Of a DNA stretch of 48,654 nucleotides, positions 1 to 8,652 are shown in pieces. This stretch comes from a bacterium (lineage in GTDB: Bacteria > Fibrobacterota > Chitinivibrionia > Chitinivibrionales > Chitinivibrionaceae): positions 1-48,654 of the forward strand of contig JAIFMU010000092.1 in assembly GCA_020048285.1 (NCBI GenBank), in the 5' to 3' direction. Positions within the stretch are counted from its first letter, which is position 1. Every line of letters starts with the position of its first letter. The position numbers and the translations under genes are program-made. A model generated the notes under the pieces. It worked only from the letters and a program-made list of their open reading frames with translations. It did no database searches and was not told where the DNA came from.

Positions 1-196
1 CGCGAAGCGGGTGCGAAGCACGGAGCGCAGCGAACCCCTGGAATGGCCCGACGACGCGTAGCGGCGGAACGCCCAGAAGAAACGCAATTGCGTTTGTATT
101 TTGATGTTGAAATAACAGTGAAGCAGATGCGCTATATCGAAATATAAAACCGGATTTTAAAATTTCCCACAGCTAAAGGGTACATAGCCAATAAAA
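1..196. other. Intergenic GC-rich, repeat-like window edge
   Basis: No gene is seen. The first ~80 bases are GC-rich and made of near-repeats of GCGAAGC/GAGCGCAGCG-type words, unlike the surrounding sequence. A perfect 16-base palindrome (aaacgcaattgcgttt) lies at 80-95. The rest is AT-rich spacer. The GC-rich part may be the edge of a dispersed extragenic repeat or a structured element that continues outside the window. Confidence 0.4.
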
Positions 197-217
197 AAGG
201 CAGGAAAAACCTGCCTT
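197..217 (-). terminator. Rho-independent terminator of the DUF2059 gene
   Basis: An 8-bp perfect stem (aaggcagg / cctgcctt) with a 5-base loop is followed, on the minus strand, by a run of Ts. It sits four bases past the stop codon of the minus-strand DUF2059 gene, as expected for an intrinsic terminator. Confidence 0.8.
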
Positions 218-220
218 AAA

Positions 221-733
221 TCATTTCGCCGGAGCAGTGGGGAATTTGTACCCCTTTTTCTCCAGCGCCACTTTCATCTTTTTCGCTTCTGTTTCGGCCC
301 ACCCTTGGGTTCCCATCATGGCGTCCTGCGTGATATTTGGCAGTTTCGCCGCCATCTTTTTTCCCACTGGCGACGTATAAAAACGAATCATCTCTTTGAT
401 TTCGGCCTGTGTGAAATACTTTTTGTAGATCGGCACCACCGCGTTGGTAAATCCCGTGGTGTTCACCTTTTTCATCTCCGCGAGAATCACATTGTCGGGA
501 ATCTGCTGGTTGCCCATTTTCATAAGCATTCCCATCTGCTGAATAAGCGCCCCCGCCGAAGCTTCAACTTCGGTCAGTTTCATAAGTGTCCGCACATCTT
601 GATCAAATGTTGTTGCAGCCGGCTTGGCAGCGGTGGCGGCTGGTTTAACGGGAGTTTTTGTTCCCGGAAGTGGTTTTGGTTGAGCCATGCCCAATCCAAC
701 AAGAACACAGAGTAATACCGATACGCGAATCAT
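221..733 (-). CDS. DUF2059 family exported protein
   Basis: Exported protein of 170 residues. An N-terminal signal peptide (hydrophobic residues 4-17, cleavage near Ala-Gln) is followed by a Pro/Ala/Lys-rich linker and a helical DUF2059 domain over about residues 75-145. The family signature is visible as YKKYFTQAEIKEMIRFY followed by SPVGKK. DUF2059 proteins are small periplasmic helical proteins without an established biochemical role. The gene is monocistronic, with its own terminator immediately downstream. Family assignment is by motif; cellular function is not known. Confidence 0.85.
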   Translation of the reverse strand: MIRVSVLLCVLVGLGMAQPKPLPGTKTPVKPAATAAKPAATTFDQDVRTLMKLTEVEASAGALIQQMGMLMKMGNQQIPDNVILAEMKKVNTTGFTNAVVPIYKKYFTQAEIKEMIRFYTSPVGKKMAAKLPNITQDAMMGTQGWAETEAKKMKVALEKKGYKFPTAPAK

Positions 734-856
734 GCCAACACCCTTTCTATTGCTTCAAAAAGAAAGGTTTCCTCGTGAGAAGAAAACCTTTTATACAGAT
801 CAAAAGATAGCTTATGGAAACGGGAAATACTCAATCAGAACACCCTTTTTGCCAGA

Positions 857-2380
857 TTATGACTCGTGAAGTGATTCGATTCTATTTCTTCCCGACTCTT
901 TTGCCCTATAGAGGGCAGCATCAGCCCGTGAAAAGAGGCGTTCCGGCGATGATCCATCAGACGGAATCACCGTGGCAGTTCCCGCACTAATAGTAACATA
1001 CCCCTGTATCGACATAGGATGTGGAATTGCCAACCGTTCCAATTCAGATCGAATCCTCTCGGCAACGCGCAACGCACCGGAACTTTTCGTATCAGGTAGA
1101 ATCACCGCAAACTCTTCACCGCCGTATCGGCACGGAAGGTCGTGTTGATAGAGCACATTTCGACGAATCACTTCTGCCACTTGGCGAAGACACTGATCAC
1201 CGGCTTGGTGGCCTAAGGTATCATTGTACTTTTTGAAAAAATCCACATCTATAACGATAATCGATAGTTCTGTATTATTGTCAAAACACTCTTTCCACGC
1301 CATCGTAAACGCCTCATCAAAGGATCGCCGATTTGCCAATCCCGTGAGTCCATCAGTTTCAGAGAGAAGAGCTAGTTCACTCGTTTCAAGATCAATTCTC
1401 GACAAGAGTGCATTAAACATTGTCGTAAGATCCACAATCTCTTTACACCCGCTGTGTTTTATCCGCACAGAATATTTCCCCCGGTGGTGAATCGTTTGCA
1501 TTTCTCGGTTCAACAGGAGAAGTGGTGCAATTACAAAACGGTTAATGACAAAAAGAATCAGCACCGCAACAATCACCGACGCAGCAATCGCCAAATTCAG
1601 AGCAATGACACTTTGATTGTGACTAAATGCCATGAGCTTTCGCGGAGTTGATGTTTCTAACCAAAAACCAGATTCTCCCTTGATATCGGGAATGCCGTGA
1701 CGGCTAAAAATGGTATCTTTTTGATAGGTGTGAATAGTGCTGTCAGTTGCAATTTCGCCCTTTTTCATGGGATCAATTTCAAAAGGCATTTGAGCAATTT
1801 CCGCGAGCTCTTCTAGCACTTCTGTGCTTAACTTCTGCCCCATTACAAGCCAACCGTGTTGTGGTCCAGATCGATCACTTCGCATAATTGGTTGTGCATT
1901 AAAAATCCACGGCACGCTGTCAACTATCTGTAACCCACCAATCCGATTTCTGGTAATACTGTTCAAGGGGCCTAGTATCGAATCAGCAAATGAAACAGGA
2001 AGATCAGACAAAGCAGTTCCTTCGTGATCAATCAGTTTTCCCCAAGTTATGCGATTCATGGTGTCAAGGAAAATGACACAGTCTACCTTAAGATTCTGAA
2101 AGGTTTCCAATAACAAATTTGATTGTTCAAAATTTGCATCATTTCCAACGGCAAAGTTCCACGAATCATCCCATGTAGCCCAGTCATGACAAATGTTGCT
2201 CAGGTTCCGTTCAGCAAAGAGTATTACAGAGTGAGGACGTTCATTGTTATTCAGCGCAACCTGCTCTTCAAATTCTGAAAAGACAGGTGAAATCAATTTA
2301 TTATGCACAAGAAAGGTACTTGTTAACGACAACATTGCACCAACCAACACAACCAATATAACAACACTTCTGATTCCCAT
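857..2380 (-). CDS. CHASE4-HAMP-GGDEF membrane diguanylate cyclase
   Basis: Predicted inner-membrane diguanylate cyclase that makes cyclic di-GMP in response to a periplasmic signal. Domains in order: TM helix (residues 4-26), periplasmic CHASE4-like sensor (about 40-260, with the D-W-A-x-W-D motif typical of CHASE4), second TM (about 265-287), HAMP-like linker, then GGDEF (about 345-505) with an intact GGEEF active site. The allosteric inhibitory site (RxxD, a few residues before GGEEF) reads YQHD, so the usual Arg is missing and product inhibition may be weak. I place the start at the ATG at 2380, two codons inside a possible GTG, because an AAGG ribosome site lies seven bases before it. 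Family sure; signal unknown. Confidence 0.88.
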   Translation of the reverse strand: MGIRSVVILVVLVGAMLSLTSTFLVHNKLISPVFSEFEEQVALNNNERPHSVILFAERNLSNICHDWATWDDSWNFAVGNDANFEQSNLLLETFQNLKVDCVIFLDTMNRITWGKLIDHEGTALSDLPVSFADSILGPLNSITRNRIGGLQIVDSVPWIFNAQPIMRSDRSGPQHGWLVMGQKLSTEVLEELAEIAQMPFEIDPMKKGEIATDSTIHTYQKDTIFSRHGIPDIKGESGFWLETSTPRKLMAFSHNQSVIALNLAIAASVIVAVLILFVINRFVIAPLLLLNREMQTIHHRGKYSVRIKHSGCKEIVDLTTMFNALLSRIDLETSELALLSETDGLTGLANRRSFDEAFTMAWKECFDNNTELSIIVIDVDFFKKYNDTLGHQAGDQCLRQVAEVIRRNVLYQHDLPCRYGGEEFAVILPDTKSSGALRVAERIRSELERLAIPHPMSIQGYVTISAGTATVIPSDGSSPERLFSRADAALYRAKESGRNRIESLHES

Positions 2381-2478
2381 ATCCACGCCTTTGAATAACG
2401 TATGTTTCCGACAAAAAGTATACCGCCATCACATATCTTTTACAACATAATTGTCGAGTTACCCCAAAAGGATATCTT

Positions 2479-3144
2479 ATGAAACCAATACTGCTTCTCT
2501 GTATCCTTCATTTCACTCTGTTCAGTGCCACGATTGTCGATTCCGTTCGCATTTCCCACAGCGGAAAAGCTACCCTTACCCGAACAGTTCATTGTGGCGA
2601 TTCTTCTGCTGTTGCATTTTATTTCGGAGAAGATGCTAAAGGGACAATTGCATGTAGTACAAAACTAGCGCAAACATTTACCTCAGTAACAGTTCAAAAC
2701 AATACCGTCACAGCCAAACGCACTTATGCCCCTAAAGATCGAAAACAGTTTCTTTATGGTGACGCAAATGAACTGGCGTTCAACCTCATGAATTTCCTTG
2801 AATTACCAGAAATGAATCTCGTTGAACTGACGTCGTTTAAACGCCTCACTTCAGATAACCAAGAAGATTTAATCGCCTACGCCGAAAAATGCGCCGCCGG
2901 AAAAGGATGGGAATTAGTGGTAACCCCACCATCTGTACCAATTCGTGTATGGGGAAACCCCAATCGTACAAAATTGCGCACAATTCAGGTGGAACTTCTC
3001 TCAGAACAAGATGTGGAAGAGTATTCAATTACGTGGAATCGGATTCCTCCAATAACCCTAGCACTTGTATATTTACTCTTTGTGATGTTCATGTTTTCTC
3101 TCATAGGCAAAATGCACAAGGCCCATCGCGACTCCCATAGCTAA
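2479..3144 (+). CDS. Hypothetical exported protein with C-terminal TM anchor
   Basis: I do not recognise this 221-residue protein. It starts with a signal peptide (about residues 1-17), has a mixed alpha/beta-looking body with two Cys near the N-terminal part (C38, C58), and ends with one hydrophobic helix (about 194-212) followed by a short Lys/Arg/His-rich tail. This predicts a type I membrane protein with the body outside the cytoplasm and the tail inside. An AAAAGGAT ribosome site precedes the ATG. It is divergent from the GGDEF gene, and a hairpin follows the stop. No function can be proposed. Confidence 0.7.
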   Translation: MKPILLLCILHFTLFSATIVDSVRISHSGKATLTRTVHCGDSSAVAFYFGEDAKGTIACSTKLAQTFTSVTVQNNTVTAKRTYAPKDRKQFLYGDANELAFNLMNFLELPEMNLVELTSFKRLTSDNQEDLIAYAEKCAAGKGWELVVTPPSVPIRVWGNPNRTKLRTIQVELLSEQDVEEYSITWNRIPPITLALVYLLFVMFMFSLIGKMHKAHRDSHS

Positions 3145-3145
3145 A

Positions 3146-3168
3146 TGGCACATCTAATCGATGTGCCA
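3146..3168. terminator. Hairpin between convergent genes, possible bidirectional terminator
   Basis: A perfect 9-bp stem (tggcacatc / gatgtgcca) with a 5-base loop lies between the stop codons of the plus-strand exported protein and the minus-strand binding protein. The T-run is poor on both sides, so termination is inferred mainly from position. Confidence 0.45.
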
Positions 3169-3198
3169 CTGAATGCAAAGAAAAAAAGCAAGCGAGAA

Positions 3199-4437
3199 CT
3201 ACTTCGCCACCTCACTTTGGAGATTTTCCAGAAGTAGTGGATAACTGGTAGGGGTTTTCAAAAATTCACCAAAAAGTGTAAGTCCTTTTTCTGCAATCAC
3301 CGGTTCAGCAGCAAGATCGAAATTAAATGCCCAATAATCGACCCCCTTTAACTCAGAATGGATTTTCTTTTGTATAGGCAGATTATCACTCGGTACAACC
3401 GAAACAGCAGGTGAAAGAGCTCCACTTCCAACACTCATCGCTCGCTGCACTTCAATTTGTGTAAATGACGCAATCACATCTTTTGCTTTTTTTGTATTTC
3501 CCGCTTTGGGCAACAATATTCCATCGATTGGCCCCAATGCAACAACAGGAATAGATTCATCAATTGTAGGAAAGGAGAAATAATCGTAATCGATCCCTTG
3601 TTTCAATTTGAACTGATTGTCAAACATACCGATGATCCAAGTTCCCATGAGTGTCATCGCCGCATCTCCTGATGCAACCGAGCGGCCTGCCTCTGCCCAG
3701 TCGCGATTCACCGCATCTTTTCTGAAATAGTTACTTTCTATAAGTTCTTTCCAAAGTTCAAATGATTTCATAACTTTTGGATCGCTGTAAGATGCGGTTC
3801 CGCTCATGAGAGAGTCTCGAAATCCCGGACCGGCGGTACGCAACAACAAATAGTCAAACCAAAACTGTGCGGGCCAGAGATCGCGAGCCCCCAGATCAAT
3901 TGGCGTTACACCGTTCGACTTAAGAGTTTGACACACAGCTGTGAACTCATTCCATGTTTTTGGTGGATGTATACCATTTTTTTGAAAAACGTGTTTGTTA
4001 TAAAAGAATGCCACATAGTGTTGAGCCACTGGCAGTACATAAGGAACACCTTTATATTTACATGCATTTGCCACCATCGGACTTATTGCATCATCTATAG
4101 AGTGCTTTTTCCATACGTCTGTGAGCGGTTCAAGATAGTCAGATTTAACTAAAGCATTTGTGCGAGCTCCGGCCCAGTATGAGAAAAGATCCGGCGGATT
4201 TCCACCCGCAAGCATCACCTTGATACTCACTTTATAAGACTCGTGATCAAAACCTGAAGCTTTAATCGTATAGCCTTTATTCATCGAACTGAACGCTTGC
4301 ATCATAGTATCGATTCCAGCACCGAGGTCATCACTCCAATAATGCAGGAAAATCAATGGTTGATTCGTTTGAGCATTGCTACTTTTCCCGCAGGAACTTA
4401 TCATGAGCAGTAAAAAGAAGAAAACGAGTTTTATCAT
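3199..4437 (-). CDS. Extracellular solute-binding lipoprotein (family 1, sugar type)
   Basis: Periplasmic lipoprotein of the ABC-transporter solute-binding family 1, the class that binds sugars and oligosaccharides. The N-terminus is a lipoprotein signal ending in a lipobox (LMISSC), then a bilobed binding-protein body with family-typical stretches such as FNKHVFQKNGI-like and PPKTWNEF. I choose the ATG at 4437 over one ten codons upstream because AAGGGAG lies just before it and the signal peptide then starts at the right distance. There are no permease or ATPase genes nearby. The next gene, divergent, is a hybrid histidine kinase, so the protein may serve a distant transporter or act as a ligand-binding partner for the kinase. 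Ligand unknown. Confidence 0.85.
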   Translation of the reverse strand: MIKLVFFFLLLMISSCGKSSNAQTNQPLIFLHYWSDDLGAGIDTMMQAFSSMNKGYTIKASGFDHESYKVSIKVMLAGGNPPDLFSYWAGARTNALVKSDYLEPLTDVWKKHSIDDAISPMVANACKYKGVPYVLPVAQHYVAFFYNKHVFQKNGIHPPKTWNEFTAVCQTLKSNGVTPIDLGARDLWPAQFWFDYLLLRTAGPGFRDSLMSGTASYSDPKVMKSFELWKELIESNYFRKDAVNRDWAEAGRSVASGDAAMTLMGTWIIGMFDNQFKLKQGIDYDYFSFPTIDESIPVVALGPIDGILLPKAGNTKKAKDVIASFTQIEVQRAMSVGSGALSPAVSVVPSDNLPIQKKIHSELKGVDYWAFNFDLAAEPVIAEKGLTLFGEFLKTPTSYPLLLENLQSEVAK

Positions 4438-4582
4438 GGCGTCTCCCTTGAGTACGTTATGAATCAATTCTACTATTTTACGGTAAAAAAATCATGCTAT
4501 TTATGCAGTTTTTTTATTGCCGTAACTCTTAATCAATTGTACTATTACGTTCGAACAATAGGATAATTCCATCGGAGCTCGA

Positions 4583-6715
4583 ATGAAAGAAACCGTTAAA
4601 TCACCGAAACACATTTCTCTTTTTGGGGCGATGGGAATTGTTATTGCAGTACTTCTGTTCGGTGGCAGTCTTTTATTCACGATTTCTGAACTTAGGAAAA
4701 ATGATACTATTACAACACAAAACCTCGAGCAAGCAGAACTAATCAACTCGATTCACTCTTCCATGGCACATCTGACCATGTGGCAAAACAACCTTCGCTA
4801 CGGTGACTCTTCGGATCAGTTTCTCGCAATTCGCAATATCAATGAAATATCCACGAAAATAAACGATCAATCGCAATCATTACAGCGAATATCAATTCTC
4901 GACAGATCTTACACTGAAAAACTCGATATTGCTACGCAGCAACTGATCAAGGCAAGCGGACAAATCGTCAGAGCCGCTCATTATAGCGATTCAATAAAGA
5001 TCGATTTTCTCACCGTTGACTACCGGTCTGTTTACCGCATCGCTGAATTCCATCTTTCAACAGTACAAGAACTTACACTTCAGACTGCGGCAAAAAATGC
5101 CAAAGATAATCAGATGCGACTCATTCGATTTCTCGGCATTGAACTATTGGGGATTTTACTTATTGGGGTAATTATTCTTGTAGCAATCACCGGACGAAAG
5201 CGCGCGGAAATGAACCTTGAACGTACCGAAGGAATACTTACCGATATCTTCGAATCTATGCCATCTGCACTTATCACGCTCAATCAGGAAGGAGCAGTGG
5301 TACGGCTCAATCGAACAGCGCATGCTCTTTCCATTTCTCCGCAAAAACGCGACAACTCAAATCATCTACTTCACCTCTTTCCATTTCTCGAACCTATGAT
5401 TGAACAGATTAATGACAGCCTTTCACTTCATACGATCTTATCAACCGAGTTCACCACAGAATCTCCCGTTCGTCGCTATAGTCTCACCCTTTTCCCTATG
5501 ACAAATTCACTCAGTCATGGTGCTGTAATGCGATTCGACGACATTACCGATAAGTCTGAATTAGAAGAACAACTGCGGCAAACACAAAAAATGAATGCAA
5601 TTGGTCAACTTGCAGGAGGAATAGCTCATGATTTTAATAATGTGCTAGGAGGAATTCTCAACGCTGCAGAACTACTCAAAGGCGGCTGTGACCCCGAAGA
5701 ACAGGATGAACTGCTAGACCTAATCACGAATGCATCGACACGAGCGGCGGATTTAACACGCAAGCTGCTAACATTCAGTAAAAAAGATATTCATCGCATT
5801 GAACCAGTCGCGATAAATCAGATTCTCCACTCTATGGAATCGATACTTCACCACAGTCTTGACCCGCGTATTACCACAGCCCTTCACCTCGAAACTGGCG
5901 ACCATACCGTGATGGGCGATGCCGCAAATCTTCAGAATATGTTTCTCAATCTGGGTATAAATGCAGGGCACGCGATGCCCGCAGGTGGCACAATTATCTT
6001 TTCAACATCGATTGTTATGCTGAACAGTGAACGGTGTAAAAAATCGCGGTTCCCTCTTAAACCAGGAACATATCTATCTGTTGAAGTATCTGATACGGGA
6101 ACGGGAATCGCACCGGATGTTATCACCCACATTTTTGATCCCTTCTTTACTACCAAGGAAAGCGGAACGGGCATTGGACTTGCAGCGGCGTACGGAACAG
6201 TTCAGCAGTGCGGTGGGGAGATCACTGTGTCCAGTGTGGTAGGAGAAGGAACGACTTTTACTATTTTGCTGAGATTGGCGGAGTCCGAGCAGTGTATCAT
6301 CAATGAAGACAAACCAGTAACCACAAAAATCAGTGCCATAAAAGAGAAAAAGACTATCCTCATCGTTGACGACGAACTCATTATAAGAAAATCAGTTACA
6401 CTCATATTGAACAGACTCGGATACGATGTGATGAGCGCGGTCAACGGACTTGATGGCGTGGAACTCTACCGCAAAAACAGTGCAACAATCGATCTGATTC
6501 TCCTGGATATGATGATGCCAGTAATGAGTGGCGATGTGGCACTCAAAAATATTAGAGAAATATCTCCTGATGTTCCGGTGTTAATTTGTACAGGATTTGC
6601 TCACCGAGACAACCTCAACAATATCGAACCTGATTCTATTCAAGGAATTTTGACAAAGCCCTACTCGATACACAATCTCGGGTCAAAATTGAATGAAATT
6701 CTCGTGGCGGGATAA
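4583..6715 (+). CDS. Membrane hybrid histidine kinase (PAS-HisKA-HATPase-REC)
   Basis: Inner-membrane hybrid sensor kinase of 710 residues. Order: TM1 (about 14-36), helical periplasmic sensor (about 37-175), TM2 (about 180-202), PAS-like domain (about 212-320), HisKA with phospho-acceptor His349 in an HDFNN box, HATPase_c with the N box, a DTGTGI G1 box and a GTGIGL G2 box, then a C-terminal receiver with the acidic pair D596/D597, phospho-acceptor D642 and a TKPY lysine. All catalytic residues look intact. GGAG sits about seven bases before the ATG. No output regulator adjoins it, so phosphate is probably passed to a protein encoded elsewhere. The divergent binding lipoprotein could be its ligand receptor (inference). 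Confidence 0.92.
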   Translation: MKETVKSPKHISLFGAMGIVIAVLLFGGSLLFTISELRKNDTITTQNLEQAELINSIHSSMAHLTMWQNNLRYGDSSDQFLAIRNINEISTKINDQSQSLQRISILDRSYTEKLDIATQQLIKASGQIVRAAHYSDSIKIDFLTVDYRSVYRIAEFHLSTVQELTLQTAAKNAKDNQMRLIRFLGIELLGILLIGVIILVAITGRKRAEMNLERTEGILTDIFESMPSALITLNQEGAVVRLNRTAHALSISPQKRDNSNHLLHLFPFLEPMIEQINDSLSLHTILSTEFTTESPVRRYSLTLFPMTNSLSHGAVMRFDDITDKSELEEQLRQTQKMNAIGQLAGGIAHDFNNVLGGILNAAELLKGGCDPEEQDELLDLITNASTRAADLTRKLLTFSKKDIHRIEPVAINQILHSMESILHHSLDPRITTALHLETGDHTVMGDAANLQNMFLNLGINAGHAMPAGGTIIFSTSIVMLNSERCKKSRFPLKPGTYLSVEVSDTGTGIAPDVITHIFDPFFTTKESGTGIGLAAAYGTVQQCGGEITVSSVVGEGTTFTILLRLAESEQCIINEDKPVTTKISAIKEKKTILIVDDELIIRKSVTLILNRLGYDVMSAVNGLDGVELYRKNSATIDLILLDMMMPVMSGDVALKNIREISPDVPVLICTGFAHRDNLNNIEPDSIQGILTKPYSIHNLGSKLNEILVAG

Positions 6716-6718
6716 CCG

Positions 6719-7141
6719 TCAGAGAGGCAAGTCTGTTTTGATCACACGATGATTTTCAGAAGCTTCGGTGAAAATCATATGGTAGCAGTTTCCGGGAATT
6801 GCTTCAGGGAACATTTCGCCCCACTCAATAAAACAGATTGAATCAGCCGAAAGATACTCATCATAGCCAACTTCGAACAGTTCATCCGCAGCAGACAATC
6901 GATAAAAATCAAAATGATTTACCATGAAACGGGTTGTGGGGTAGCTGTTGACCAGTGAAAAGCTGGGACTTCGAACAATAGCATTGGGGTCGAGTTCGCG
7001 CATGAATCCACGCACCAATTCAGTCTTTCCACTGCCGAGATCACCAGTCAAAATGACTACGTCACCGGGTTTGAGAAGATGAGCAAGTTTTCTCCCGAGA
7101 AGCTGAGTCTCTTCGCGGGAGTGAGATTCTATCTGTTTCAT
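6719..7141 (-). CDS. tsaE: tRNA t6A37 biosynthesis ATPase TsaE
   Basis: TsaE (YjeE) is the small ATPase that works with TsaB, TsaC and TsaD to make threonylcarbamoyladenosine at position 37 of ANN-decoding tRNAs in the cytoplasm. Length (140 residues) is normal. The Walker A motif GDLGSGKT is at residues 33-40, followed by the family motifs SPSF (about 78-81), a YP-turn, HFDFYRL and the ECGE-like IEWGE that carries the acidic residue. Its ATG overlaps the stop codon of the PorX-like gene by one base, so the two are translationally coupled. From memory, tsaE next to porX is a recurrent arrangement in Bacteroidota, so this order supports the assignment of both genes. Confidence 0.95.
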   Translation of the reverse strand: MKQIESHSREETQLLGRKLAHLLKPGDVVILTGDLGSGKTELVRGFMRELDPNAIVRSPSFSLVNSYPTTRFMVNHFDFYRLSAADELFEVGYDEYLSADSICFIEWGEMFPEAIPGNCYHMIFTEASENHRVIKTDLPL

Positions 7142-8652
7142 TAAAAATCGAGATCCAAATCGAGGTCAAGCACTTTTGGCTTTAAGATAGCAAGAGGAAG
7201 AATCATCTCTTCCATAGAGATACCACCGCGTTCAAAGCTATTCATATACTGATCATTATACTCGTGATACGTTCCGTGATCGGTGAAATAGAAATTTTCT
7301 TTCAACATCACATAGTGGTCATTTTCATTTTTCGCAGGGAGCCCAAAACGAACAGGATCATCGAAATAGCATCCAAATCGTTCATCGGCGGTAATGTCTG
7401 GACCATATCGGTATCGACGATTGCGCAAACGACTTGATTCACCGTAGTAATTGGTCCCTTTTGTGCAGAGAATATTACCAGAGCTCGGGCAGAGTACAAT
7501 AGTTACTTCTTCTGTGGAAAGGCGTTTGATAATTTCAAAGAGACGCGACTCTTCAAACCAATTCCCGGTCATATGCCGGAACGCTTTTCCGCTGGAAACC
7601 ATCTCCTGCATCGCCTTTGATTTTTTCTCACCGCCGAACATTTCGATAAAATCAGCGTAGATCGCCGTGAAGGTCGAACGTTTCAGGTTTGCTGATATCG
7701 TATCAGCGGTGACGCTACTATTAAACATATCGTAAAAATTGAGGTCATTTTTTGTAAGACCGGTGTCCGCAAGTCCCAAGGCAAGAAGTTCCTTGAGAAC
7801 TTTTCCACCTTGCGTTTCCACAATATTCCACAAGTCTGGATGATTTTTTGCTATATCACGCGGAAGCATTCCTGAAAGCAGGGATGAAAGAGCAAATTCG
7901 CGGGAAGTAGGAATAACCGATGTATAGAAATAGTTATTCACCTGGAAATGGCGTTTTATACGGCGTTGAATCATAACGTATTGATCAAGGCGAATCGAAT
8001 CGAGAATGATAAAGGCGAACCGTTCATTTGATTTGATTGCCGGTTTGACAAATTTGTTAAGCACATCGTAGGACATGAGTGGTTTATCTTCAGATCCTGC
8101 GATCCAATCCGCATAGCGAGAAAACACGTAGTTCGCATAGATATCGTTGGCTTCGGTTTTCTGAGCATTATGTCCCTGACGAATAGACTCTTCATCACTC
8201 TCTTCGATAGCCACTTCGCGTTTCACCAGATTGCGATAGAGCGCAACCCACTCTTTGTAATCCAGTTTCTTTTTCAGTTTGAGCTGAACTTCGGAATAGC
8301 TTTTCACGAAGGCGTGACGGGTCTCTTCGTTGACCAGCTCCGACGATTGCAGTAGATTTTTGCAGACAAGAAGAATTTGGCTTGGATTTACTGGCTTGGT
8401 GAGATACCCATCGATACGACGACCAATCGCTTTCTCCATGAGCTCTTCTTCTTCGGATTTGGTAACCATCACCACGGGAAGGTCAGAGGTCATCTCTTTG
8501 ATTTCGGTGAGAACAGTGATCCCGTCTTTTCCAGGCATCTGTTCATCTACCAGAACGATGTCAAAGCGATTGATATTTTCACGGATAAGATGGAGTCCAT
8601 CATCACCGCTAAAAACCGGAGTTACGCTGTAGCCCCGCGATTCGAGAAACAT
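7141..8652 (-). CDS. PorX-like response regulator, truncated receiver and degenerate PglZ domain
   Basis: Homologue of PorX, the receiver-plus-PglZ (alkaline phosphatase superfamily) protein that controls type IX secretion in Bacteroidota. Receiver remnant about 1-100: acceptor D36, T64 and K86 are present, but the first strand with its DDE acidic pocket is absent, and the protein begins at the equivalent of helix 1. PglZ domain about 205-495. Against the PorX consensus I recall, the nucleophile Thr is Arg251, the D/H pair of the DxxSH-type motif is E337/G341, the DHG metal motif is SSG (390-392) and the QHGG motif is ERGG (474-477); only the first Asp (D218) remains. It is therefore probably a non-enzymatic scaffold. 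No good alternative upstream start is visible. The gene overlaps the damaged kinase gene and is coupled to tsaE. Confidence 0.85.
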   Translation of the reverse strand: MFLESRGYSVTPVFSGDDGLHLIRENINRFDIVLVDEQMPGKDGITVLTEIKEMTSDLPVVMVTKSEEEELMEKAIGRRIDGYLTKPVNPSQILLVCKNLLQSSELVNEETRHAFVKSYSEVQLKLKKKLDYKEWVALYRNLVKREVAIEESDEESIRQGHNAQKTEANDIYANYVFSRYADWIAGSEDKPLMSYDVLNKFVKPAIKSNERFAFIILDSIRLDQYVMIQRRIKRHFQVNNYFYTSVIPTSREFALSSLLSGMLPRDIAKNHPDLWNIVETQGGKVLKELLALGLADTGLTKNDLNFYDMFNSSVTADTISANLKRSTFTAIYADFIEMFGGEKKSKAMQEMVSSGKAFRHMTGNWFEESRLFEIIKRLSTEEVTIVLCPSSGNILCTKGTNYYGESSRLRNRRYRYGPDITADERFGCYFDDPVRFGLPAKNENDHYVMLKENFYFTDHGTYHEYNDQYMNSFERGGISMEEMILPLAILKPKVLDLDLDLDF

